From Pseudanabaena sp. CAN_BIN31 (GTDB lineage Bacteria; Cyanobacteriota; Cyanobacteriia; Pseudanabaenales; Pseudanabaenaceae): 5,105 bases of DNA. The stretch's first letter is position 1. Each line of letters opens with the position of its first letter. The position numbers and the translations under genes were made by a program. This document shows positions 1-4,906 of this stretch, piece after piece. The DNA lies in the NCBI GenBank assembly GCA_026785865.1, contig JAJAZG010000408.1, forward strand, positions 1-5,105. The letters are read 5' to 3'. The notes below the pieces were generated by a model, which was not told the origin of the DNA, made no database searches, and saw only the letters and a list, made by a program, of their open reading frames with translations.

Positions 1-345
1 CAGGGTAATTGGGCTGAGATTTGGGCGCAAGTGCAACAGGAATTTACAAAAGCCGCCAATTCGCAACAATCTGTAATATATGATGCCACAAACTATAAGC
101 GAGAATATCGCCAAAGTATTATTGCCCTTGCCAAAGAGCTTGGTTTTAGCCCAATTACAGGGGTTTGGCTAAACTTGCCGCTCTGGATTTGCTTATCGCG
201 TAATGAAAATCGCGATCGCGTAGTCCCTGAAGATGTGGTGGTGGAGATGTATCGCACTTTGTCCTATAACCCTCCTAGCCTCAGCGAAGGCTTCGATCGC
301 CTCTTGTTTCGCGATCAAAAATCAGACAACGAATGGATCGACTGA
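1..345 (+). CDS. P-loop kinase / AAA-family ATPase, 3' part only
   Basis: The frame is open from the first base and ends at TGA, giving 114 residues of a protein whose N-terminal part, including any Walker A P-loop, lies outside the window. The visible part resembles the C-terminal half of small P-loop kinases related to the polynucleotide kinase/ATP-binding family. A strand ending in VIYDAT (residues 25-30) looks like the core strand that follows the P-loop half. WLNLPLWICLSRN (56-68) followed by RDRVVPEDVVVEMYRTL (71-87) looks like the nucleotide-binding lid, with arginines at 67, 71 and 73. The substrate cannot be told from this fragment. A GTG at base 31 could be read as a start, but the reading frame and the family similarity continue upstream of it, so I treat the gene as truncated by the window edge. 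A hairpin follows directly. Confidence 0.75.
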   Translation, partial: QGNWAEIWAQVQQEFTKAANSQQSVIYDATNYKREYRQSIIALAKELGFSPITGVWLNLPLWICLSRNENRDRVVPEDVVVEMYRTLSYNPPSLSEGFDRLLFRDQKSDNEWID

Positions 346-346
346 G

Positions 347-397
347 CCAAAAGCTATAGCGATCGCGCAACGTGCGCTACAGCTTTTTGGTTTTCTA
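347..397 (+). terminator. Terminator-like hairpin after the kinase gene
   Basis: The left arm at 347-361 (CCAAAAGCTATAGCG) pairs with the right arm at 375-390 (CGCTACAGCTTTTTGG), with one A/C mismatch and one extra T. The right arm ends in a T run and is followed by a further TTTT. A HIP1 octamer (359-366) lies across the left arm and loop. It begins two bases after the kinase stop codon, which suits a Rho-independent terminator, although the T tract is partly inside the stem. It may also be a copy of a dispersed HIP1-bearing repeat. Confidence 0.5.
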
Positions 398-480
398 CTT
401 ACCCTCTAAAATTAATGCGGCGATCGCAATTTCTTGTGTTAACATCTGACCGTTAAAAAAGTGAAAATGGGGTACAACAA
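398..480 (+). promoter_or_regulatory. Leader of the propeller-channel unit
   Basis: This is a short AT-rich stretch between the hairpin and the propeller gene, with a HIP1 octamer at 420-427. The promoter for the two downstream genes should lie here because a terminator-like hairpin precedes it, but I see no convincing -35/-10 pair. A GGGG run about 8 bases before the ATG is the only weak candidate ribosome-binding site. The assignment rests on position only. Confidence 0.3.
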
Positions 481-1578
481 ATGATGAAGATATTAGCAGT
501 AGAAAAAATATCAGTGGCGATCGCAAAAATTCCCTCAAAGACTTTCTCAAAAGCTCTATTAGCCATAACGATTAACGTAGCTAGCTTATATGCAGTCAGC
601 TATGGCGCGATCGCCAATACAAATACGATTAATTTAGACAGCCATAAATTAGTCACACCAGCAAACATTCGCCTTGCTCGTAAGCCATCTTCAAGTTTAG
701 ATAATCGCATTAGTTCAACCCTAATCGATAACCAAGGCAGGCTATGGATCGGCACTTGGCAAGGCTTAATGCAACTCGATCAAAAATCTGGAAATGCGAT
801 CGCCTCTATATCTTTACCAAATTCCACGGTTACAGCCTTATTAGAAGATCGTCGTGGTTATTTTTGGGTCGGTACGACTTCAGGGCTTTATCAAATCGAA
901 CCTAGCTCAGGCAAAATCGAAAATATCGCCATCCAACTATCTTCAAGTCGGATTTTGAGCTTAGCGATGGATCGGGCAGGATTTATTTGGGTTGGGACAG
1001 ATCAAGGAATTACGCGCATCAGTCCTTATAATGCCGAAACCTATGCCAGACTCCCTGATATTCCAGGCACAGCCGCGAATGTGATGCAGATTGACAATGC
1101 TGGCAATATTTGGGTCGGCACGTTAAATGGCTTGATTAAAATTAATCCGAATACAGCGAAAATATCGGCGCGGATTCCCTTTGTATCGGGGCAAATTGTC
1201 CAAGCCCTAGCCGTCGATCCATCGGGTAAAATTTGGGCAGGAACGCCTCGCAATGTAATTGAAATTAATCCGAACACTAATAAAGCGATCGCCCGTATTA
1301 ATCCTGTAACTGGACGCGATATTGTCGCCCTTGCCAGTGATAAAAATGGCGAATTATGGATCGGCATGAGAGATGGCTTAGTCCTTGCCAATACTAACAA
1401 TGGGTCAATTACATCATCGATCTATAATTTGCCAAGTAGTTCAGTCATCAATTTGCTTGTTCACAATCAACAGGTATGGATTGGCACTGAGCAAGGATTG
1501 GGCAAAATCAGCGCCAAACTCAAAAAGTCAGAAATACCAAATGCAACTGCTACATTAGTCTATAAAGCTCAAAAATAG
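481..1578 (+). CDS. Exported seven-bladed beta-propeller protein (two-component-regulator propeller repeats)
   Basis: This 365-residue protein consists almost entirely of 'two-component regulator propeller' repeats, also found in the sensor region of hybrid histidine kinases. Seven repeats of the form [L/I]W[I/V]GT..GL..I have their Trp at residues 89, 129, 170, 211, 252, 293 and 333, a spacing of 40-41, which predicts one closed seven-bladed propeller. The fifth (WAGTPRNV) and sixth (WIGMRDGL) blades depart slightly from the consensus. The N-terminus has a lysine-rich region to residue 24, a hydrophobic stretch (25-41) and AIA at 43-45, so it looks like a Sec signal peptide or a membrane anchor. 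No kinase, receiver or enzyme domain follows. It is therefore probably a periplasmic or anchored ligand- or protein-binding scaffold; the ligand is unknown. The start is ATGATG, so either Met could be used. The channel gene follows after 8 bases, suggesting an operon. Confidence 0.85.
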   Translation: MMKILAVEKISVAIAKIPSKTFSKALLAITINVASLYAVSYGAIANTNTINLDSHKLVTPANIRLARKPSSSLDNRISSTLIDNQGRLWIGTWQGLMQLDQKSGNAIASISLPNSTVTALLEDRRGYFWVGTTSGLYQIEPSSGKIENIAIQLSSSRILSLAMDRAGFIWVGTDQGITRISPYNAETYARLPDIPGTAANVMQIDNAGNIWVGTLNGLIKINPNTAKISARIPFVSGQIVQALAVDPSGKIWAGTPRNVIEINPNTNKAIARINPVTGRDIVALASDKNGELWIGMRDGLVLANTNNGSITSSIYNLPSSSVINLLVHNQQVWIGTEQGLGKISAKLKKSEIPNATATLVYKAQK

Positions 1579-1586
1579 ACGACAAA

Positions 1587-3077
1587 ATGGATGCCTTATT
1601 AGCAAAACTGTCCGAAATCTTCACAGCCCAAATTCTCGATATCGGCGGTAATAAGTTTTCGATCGCGGCGATCGTTCTTTACCTAAGTCTGATCGTTTTT
1701 ACCTTTTTTGCGGCAAATCTGACTAGTGAAATGATTCGGCGATCGCTATTAGTGCGGCTGCGGATCAATCGCGGCTTACAAGAAGCAATTACAGTATTTA
1801 TCAAATATTTATTGATCACCCTTAGTTGTGTGGTCATTTTACAAACAGCAGGCATCAATCTTAGTTCACTGGCAGTAATTGCAGGTGTAGTTGGGATTGG
1901 GATTGGTTTTGGTTTGCAAAATCTTGCCAGCAATTTTATTAGTGGATTAGTATTGCTGTTTGAGCAAACTCTTAAAGTTGGCGACTATATCGAAATTGGC
2001 AAACTTAAAGGCACAATTGAAAAAATTTCAATTCGTTCCACAATTGTCCGTACTAATGATGACTTGTTTGTGATTGTACCAAATCAAAGATTCATCGAAA
2101 ATGATACTGTCAATTGGAGTTATGAAGGGCATACTTGCCGTATCCATATTCCCATCAGTGTGGCTCATGACACCGATTTACTACTCTTAACTGAAGCTTT
2201 ACTGACGGCAGCCCGCCATGAACCGCGTGTTTTGTCTATACCAGCAGCCGAAGTTCGGTTAGAAAAATTTGGCGAAGACTCCTATGATTTTGAGCTACTT
2301 GTCTGGATTGATGCCCCTAATGACAACGATCCAATTCGTAGTTCTCTGAACTTTCGGATTGCCTATGAGATTAAAGAAAAAGGCATTAGAATGCCTACGC
2401 CAACCAGAGAAATAGTATTTCGCAATCCTGAAACAATTAAATCTATTCCTTGTATACCTAATTTAGAAGAAGAACAAAATCTCGAAAAAATCCAAACATC
2501 AACGTCTTCTCTTTCTGATACTTCAAATATTTCTGATCTTTCTAATGACATAACTACCAAAAACTTACGTGATTTATTACATCGAATATCTTATTTTGAG
2601 AGATGTACAGAGGTTGAATTGTTTGGACTAATCGCTAGAGGTTATCGCAAACATTTTGATGTCAAAGAAGTTGTTTGTCGCGAGAATGAGCCAAGTGAAG
2701 ATTTTTATATTATTTTGTCGGGTGCTGTAGAAGTTTTTTCGGAAAAAGCGAATCAGGCGATCGCCACATTACGCGAGGGCGAATTTTTTGGGGAGATTTC
2801 GCTGCTCATGGGGATACCGCGTACAGCGACTGTTCGCACTTTGACCGCAAATACGATTTTATTTGTAGTCGAGCGTGAGCAATTACAAAAACTTTTGATT
2901 GAATATAAGGATTTGGGTGAGCAAATTGCGCTAAAGCTTTCGGAACGTCAACAGATCTCGATTAGCCTTGGATTGTTAAATGAGGAAGAGTTGCAGAAAT
3001 CGCAAACGGCGGCATTATCTTGGATTCGCGATCGCCTAAATAGTTTGTTTGGGATCAACTTAGGCAAAAATCCATAG
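1587..3077 (+). CDS. MscS-family channel with C-terminal cyclic-nucleotide-binding domain
   Basis: This 496-residue inner-membrane protein is an MscS-superfamily channel fused to a cNMP-binding domain, the architecture called bCNG. Hydrophobic segments lie at about 24-43, 66-88 and 91-125. The third is the glycine/alanine-rich pore helix (GVVGIGIGFGLQNLASNFISG, from residue 100 on). The MscS beta domain follows at about 126-180 (KVGDYIEIGKLKGTIE, then VPNQRF at 164-169), then the alpha/beta domain to about 280. A Ser/Thr-rich linker (about 285-325) leads to a CNB domain at about 326-455. Its phosphate-binding cassette, FGEISLLMGIPRTATV (401-416), keeps the ribose-contacting Glu403 and phosphate-contacting Arg412, so binding looks intact. 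The likely role is ion flux or osmotic release gated or tuned by cAMP or cGMP; many bCNG proteins respond poorly to tension, which is family knowledge. It lies 8 bases after the propeller gene and has no obvious ribosome-binding site of its own, so translational coupling is possible. Confidence 0.93.
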   Translation: MDALLAKLSEIFTAQILDIGGNKFSIAAIVLYLSLIVFTFFAANLTSEMIRRSLLVRLRINRGLQEAITVFIKYLLITLSCVVILQTAGINLSSLAVIAGVVGIGIGFGLQNLASNFISGLVLLFEQTLKVGDYIEIGKLKGTIEKISIRSTIVRTNDDLFVIVPNQRFIENDTVNWSYEGHTCRIHIPISVAHDTDLLLLTEALLTAARHEPRVLSIPAAEVRLEKFGEDSYDFELLVWIDAPNDNDPIRSSLNFRIAYEIKEKGIRMPTPTREIVFRNPETIKSIPCIPNLEEEQNLEKIQTSTSSLSDTSNISDLSNDITTKNLRDLLHRISYFERCTEVELFGLIARGYRKHFDVKEVVCRENEPSEDFYIILSGAVEVFSEKANQAIATLREGEFFGEISLLMGIPRTATVRTLTANTILFVVEREQLQKLLIEYKDLGEQIALKLSERQQISISLGLLNEEELQKSQTAALSWIRDRLNSLFGINLGKNP

Positions 3078-3109
3078 CTTAGAGAACGCTTTGCATCAGG
3101 GGATTTTTG
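3065..3109 (+). terminator. Weak hairpin at the end of the channel gene
   Basis: CAAAAATCC at 3065-3073, overlapping the channel stop codon, is the reverse complement of GGATTTTTG at 3101-3109. The 9-bp AT-rich stem has a 27-base loop and a T run at the distal side. It is the only terminator-like structure between the channel and peroxiredoxin genes, but the long loop makes it weak. Confidence 0.3.
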
Positions 3110-3246
3110 GTGAATTCTTGGCTTTGTGTCAAAATCTACAGTAAAGCGATGGGAATACCGCCCTATGTGTCTAGCGATTTTTCCTGTAATCTTGTATCTT
3201 AGATTTGTAAAGAAGAAGACTCACATTCAAACACTAAATTAAAACT
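3110..3246 (+). promoter_or_regulatory. Upstream region of the peroxiredoxin gene
   Basis: This stretch between the channel and peroxiredoxin genes contains no plausible ORF. The peroxiredoxin promoter is expected here. The AT-rich segment around 3190-3215 (TGTATCTTAGAT and nearby) could hold a -10 element, but I cannot pair it with a clear -35 box. The purine-rich AAAGAAGAAGA near 3210-3220 lies too far from the ATG at 3247 to act as a ribosome-binding site. No peroxide-responsive operator was recognised. Confidence 0.3.
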
Positions 3247-3888
3247 ATGACACTGCGTTTAGGCGATACCGTACCCGATTTTACTCAAGACTCCACCGAA
3301 GGCGTTATTAATTTTCATGAGTGGATCGGCGATAAGTGGGCAATTCTATTTTCTCATCCCAAAGATTTCACACCAGTTTGCACCACTGAGCTAGGCACTG
3401 TCGCTAAGCTCAAACCAGAATTTGATAAGCGCAATATTAAGGCGATCGCCCTCAGTGTCGATGGTGTTGAGTCGCACAAAGGTTGGGTTGGCGATATCGA
3501 AGAAACTCAAGGCGCTACCCTCAACTACCCGATCCTTGCTGATGAAGACAAAAAAGTTTCCGAACTTTATGACATGATTCACCCCAATTCGTCAACAGGC
3601 AACACTTTGACCGTGCGATCGGTGTTTATCATTGACTCCAACAAAAAACTTCGTCTCAGCTTGACCTATCCTGCTAGCACAGGTCGCAACTTTGACGAAA
3701 TTTTGCGTGTAATTGACTCACTGCAATTGACCGACAACTACAGCGTTGCCACCCCTGCTAACTGGAAAGATGGCGATGATTGTGTAATCGTGCCTTCAGT
3801 TTCCAACGAAGAAGCAAAGGTGAAATTCCCTAAAGGGTTCAATCCTGTAAAGCCTTACTTGCGCTTAACTCCTCAGCCTAACAAATAA
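3247..3888 (+). CDS. 1-Cys peroxiredoxin (Prx6/rehydrin type)
   Basis: This 213-residue thiol peroxidase of the cytosolic Prx6 subfamily reduces H2O2 and alkyl hydroperoxides. The active site PKDFTPVCTTELG (38-50) contains the peroxidatic Cys45, with Thr42 and Pro38 in their usual places and the conserved Arg at 124 (TVRSVFIID). The long C-terminal arm (ATPANWKDGDDCVIVPSV, from residue 168) is the signature of the 1-Cys subfamily, and the length is normal for it (about 210-220). Cys178 lies in this arm, where family members often have a Cys; I see no typical 2-Cys resolving motif. Reduction must therefore depend on an external thiol such as glutathione or thioredoxin, which cannot be told from sequence. 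The gene appears to stand alone, with its own upstream region and strong palindromes downstream. The start is the first ATG, in register with the family's usual N-terminus (MTLRLGDTVPDF). Confidence 0.95.
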   Translation: MTLRLGDTVPDFTQDSTEGVINFHEWIGDKWAILFSHPKDFTPVCTTELGTVAKLKPEFDKRNIKAIALSVDGVESHKGWVGDIEETQGATLNYPILADEDKKVSELYDMIHPNSSTGNTLTVRSVFIIDSNKKLRLSLTYPASTGRNFDEILRVIDSLQLTDNYSVATPANWKDGDDCVIVPSVSNEEAKVKFPKGFNPVKPYLRLTPQPNK

Positions 3889-3905
3889 TCAAACCTAGTC
3901 AAGAA

Positions 3906-3925
3906 CAAGGGGCTTAAGCCCCTTG
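3906..3925. repeat. 20-bp perfect palindrome, copy 1
   Basis: CAAGGGGCTTAAGCCCCTTG is its own reverse complement. It lies 17 bases after the peroxiredoxin stop codon, and an identical 20-bp core recurs at 3943-3962. It has no T tract of its own (CTATT follows), so it would be a stem without a terminator tail; it may stabilise the 3' end of the mRNA. Confidence 0.8.
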
Positions 3926-3936
3926 CTATTCCAGAC

Positions 3937-3968
3937 AAAAAGCAAGGGGCTTAAGCCCCTTGCTTTTT
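3937..3968 (+). terminator. Rho-independent terminator built on palindrome copy 2
   Basis: This is a 32-bp perfect palindrome: five A, then GC, the same 20-bp core as copy 1 (starting at 3943), overlapping GC, and five T. The GC-rich stem ending in TTTTT at 3964-3968 makes a textbook intrinsic terminator for the peroxiredoxin transcript. The mirrored A run means it could also act on transcripts from the minus strand. Confidence 0.8.
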
Positions 3969-3970
3969 AA

Positions 3971-4013
3971 AAACAAAAGAAAAGGCTTGCTTAGCAAGCC
4001 TTTTCTTTTGTTT
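3971..4013. terminator. Bidirectional terminator, 43-nt palindrome
   Basis: Two perfect 21-base arms (3971-3991 and 3993-4013) surround a single central T. The core is GGCTTGCT / AGCAAGCC, flanked by A-rich and T-rich tails on either side. It lies between convergent genes and overlaps the last two bases of the minus-strand stop codon (TAA at 4014-4012), so it is well placed to end both the NIL-domain transcript and any read-through from the peroxiredoxin gene. Confidence 0.8.
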
Positions 4014-4323
4014 ACCAGCTTTCTTCTTCGACAGCCGTTTTATCCCAAATCTCTAAATCTAGTTCTTCTAAATAAATGATTCCAGTTTGAATCTGCTGTG
4101 TTGTCCCAGTTAGTTCTAAAGTGAACCAGCCATCTTCTTCTGGGCTTTCGCCTAGAAGCGCAGCAATAATATTTACAATTAGTCCATGTTCACAAGAGAG
4201 GCGCGAAATAATTGGTTCGCCGTAGCAGCTTCTCGGCACACGCATGGCGATGCGGGTTGTCGTTCGGCGCTTTTCCTCTGTATTTACGGTAGCTCTGGAC
4301 TCGGTGCATCCCGCCGCTAACAT
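4012..4323 (-). CDS. NIL-domain protein
   Basis: This is a 103-residue soluble protein. Residues about 24-96 (RIAMRVPRSCYGEPIISRL, then GLIVNIIAALLG, DGWFTLELTG, and IYLEELDLEIW) match the NIL domain, the ferredoxin-like beta-alpha-beta fold first known from the C-terminus of the methionine ABC transporter ATPase MetN, where it binds methionine. Free-standing versions occur in cyanobacteria; their ligand is not settled, so a sulfur amino-acid sensing role is only a suggestion. The first 20 residues are polar and basic and not part of the domain; residues 97-103 are an acidic tail. The first ATG is supported by GGAG 8 bases upstream and an in-frame TAA further up. The gene converges on the peroxiredoxin gene, sharing the terminator region, and is transcribed away from the ATL gene. 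Confidence 0.82.
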   Translation of the reverse strand: MLAAGCTESRATVNTEEKRRTTTRIAMRVPRSCYGEPIISRLSCEHGLIVNIIAALLGESPEEDGWFTLELTGTTQQIQTGIIYLEELDLEIWDKTAVEEESW

Positions 4324-4331
4324 TGAAGTAT

Positions 4332-4335
4332 CTCC
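4332..4335 (-). promoter_or_regulatory. Ribosome-binding site GGAG of the NIL-domain gene
   Basis: On the minus strand, GGAG lies 8 bases before the ATG at 4323-4321. It fixes the start at this Met rather than at the internal Met27, and it is the clearest Shine-Dalgarno sequence in the window. Confidence 0.6.
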
Positions 4336-4349
4336 AGTGTAAATGTCTT

Positions 4350-4373
4350 AATGTTTTAACATTTAATATGATA
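4350..4373 (-). promoter_or_regulatory. Candidate promoter and operator of the NIL-domain gene
   Basis: AATGTT at 4350-4355 and AACATT at 4358-4363 form an inverted repeat with a 2-base centre. On the minus strand this lies just downstream of TATCAT (4373-4368), a possible -10 box, and upstream of the ribosome-binding site, where a repressor could block transcription. No good -35 box is seen, and AT-rich DNA produces such palindromes by chance. Confidence 0.3.
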
Positions 4374-4395
4374 GCTAAAGTTTTAAAGAAATGGA

Positions 4396-4411
4396 AGTGA
4401 TTTGAATCACT
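4396..4411. promoter_or_regulatory. 16-nt palindrome, possible operator
   Basis: AGTGATT (4396-4402) and AATCACT (4405-4411) are exact inverted repeats around TG. It lies about 75 bases upstream of the NIL-domain start and 145 upstream of the ATL start. The size fits a dimeric regulator's site, but no regulator is known; NIL is the closer target. Confidence 0.3.
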
Positions 4412-4438
4412 AAATTAATAATCAGTCCAAATTTCCAT

Positions 4439-4522
4439 CATAGCCACAGCGTCTTGCGCTGCCATAGAACCCAGATAATTTTTTGAAAGTGACGCAAAGC
4501 GGTACTTTCAAAAAATTATCTG
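4439..4522. repeat. Long hairpin element (MITE/REP-like)
   Basis: The main part (4472-4522) is a 51-nt hairpin with two exact 19-base arms: 4472-4490, starting CAGATAATTTTTTG, and 4504-4522. Inside these, in the same register, CGC at 4493-4495 pairs with GCG at 4499-4501 around an AAA loop, interrupted by a G/T wobble and one A/G mismatch. A smaller hairpin, CAGCG / CGCTG (4447-4451 and 4457-4461), lies to its left. No coding potential is seen. The size and symmetry suggest a dispersed non-autonomous repeat rather than a terminator, since no gene ends here; it lies 33 bases before the ATL start. Confidence 0.6.
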
Positions 4523-4555
4523 TACCACTCAAACCATTAATAGGCTGTAGCAGTC

Positions 4556-4906
4556 ATGACCAGTAATTTTTACGATCGCATCTATGAAATTGTGCGCCAA
4601 ATTCCTGAAGGACGAGTTGCCACCTATGGACAAGTTGCGGAGCTTGCCAATTTAGCAGGAAAAGCGCGTGTGGTTGGCTATGCGCTCTATCGCGTTGACA
4701 TGCAGACTTTAGATATTCCTTGGCAGCGCGTCGTGAATGCTAAAGGTGAGGTTTCACTGTCGCCGTTGCGCTTTGGTACAGACTATTTGCAGCGATCGCT
4801 ACTTGAACGCGAAGGCATAAATTTTAGTGCCGCAGGGAAGATCGATCTGCGAAAATATCGATGGCAAACCGAACCCGATGTGACGACTCCCGACGCTGAC
4901 GCTTAG
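4556..4906 (+). CDS. Alkyltransferase-like protein (ATL, MGMT-fold DNA-binding protein)
   Basis: This 116-residue protein has the DNA-binding domain of O6-alkylguanine-DNA alkyltransferases, but the active-site Cys is replaced: the usual PCHRV appears as PWQRV (55-59), with Trp56. That is the mark of ATL proteins (compare E. coli Atl/YbaZ), which bind O6-alkylguanine, flip it out and hand it to nucleotide excision repair without removing the alkyl group. The other key features are present: IPEGRVATYGQVA (16-28) with the nucleotide-flipping Tyr24, the helix-turn-helix with Arg38 as the likely arginine finger (ARVVGYAL), and the closing GKIDLRKYRW (94-103). ATLs normally end shortly after this, so the tail VTTPDADA (109-116) is extra and seems to be encoded by the neighbouring insertion sequence. 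The start is the ATG at 4556; no strong ribosome-binding site is seen. A long hairpin lies just upstream. Confidence 0.88.
   Translation: MTSNFYDRIYEIVRQIPEGRVATYGQVAELANLAGKARVVGYALYRVDMQTLDIPWQRVVNAKGEVSLSPLRFGTDYLQRSLLEREGINFSAAGKIDLRKYRWQTEPDVTTPDADA

Noticed and set aside
31..345. GTG at 31 as the start of a complete 104-residue gene.
   Set aside because: The frame is open to the window edge, the residues before it fit the same protein, and the conserved P-loop half would be missing.
1041..1400. Minus-strand ORF of 119 codons inside the propeller gene.
   Set aside because: It lies wholly inside a well-supported gene, and its sequence is a mirror of the repeats with no recognisable domain. 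The shorter minus-strand ORFs at 1679-1933, 2363-2560 and 3391-3582 were dropped for the same reason.
3778..3786. Cys178 of the peroxiredoxin as a resolving cysteine of a 2-Cys enzyme.
   Set aside because: The whole C-terminal arm matches the 1-Cys Prx6 type, where a Cys near this place is common and not the resolving residue.
3906..3968. Repeated 20-bp units as the start of a CRISPR array.
   Set aside because: There are only two units, each a full palindrome, separated by 17 bases, with no further repeats and no cas genes; terminators explain them better.
4306..4323. LAAGC at residues 2-6 of the NIL-domain protein looks like a lipoprotein lipobox.
   Set aside because: There is no basic and hydrophobic signal region before it; an in-frame TAA lies a few codons upstream, so the start cannot be extended to supply one.
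4472..4522. The long hairpin as a Rho-independent terminator.
   Set aside because: No gene ends next to it, as the NIL gene reads away on the other strand and the ATL gene starts after it; the stem is AT-rich and lacks a T tail after the right arm.
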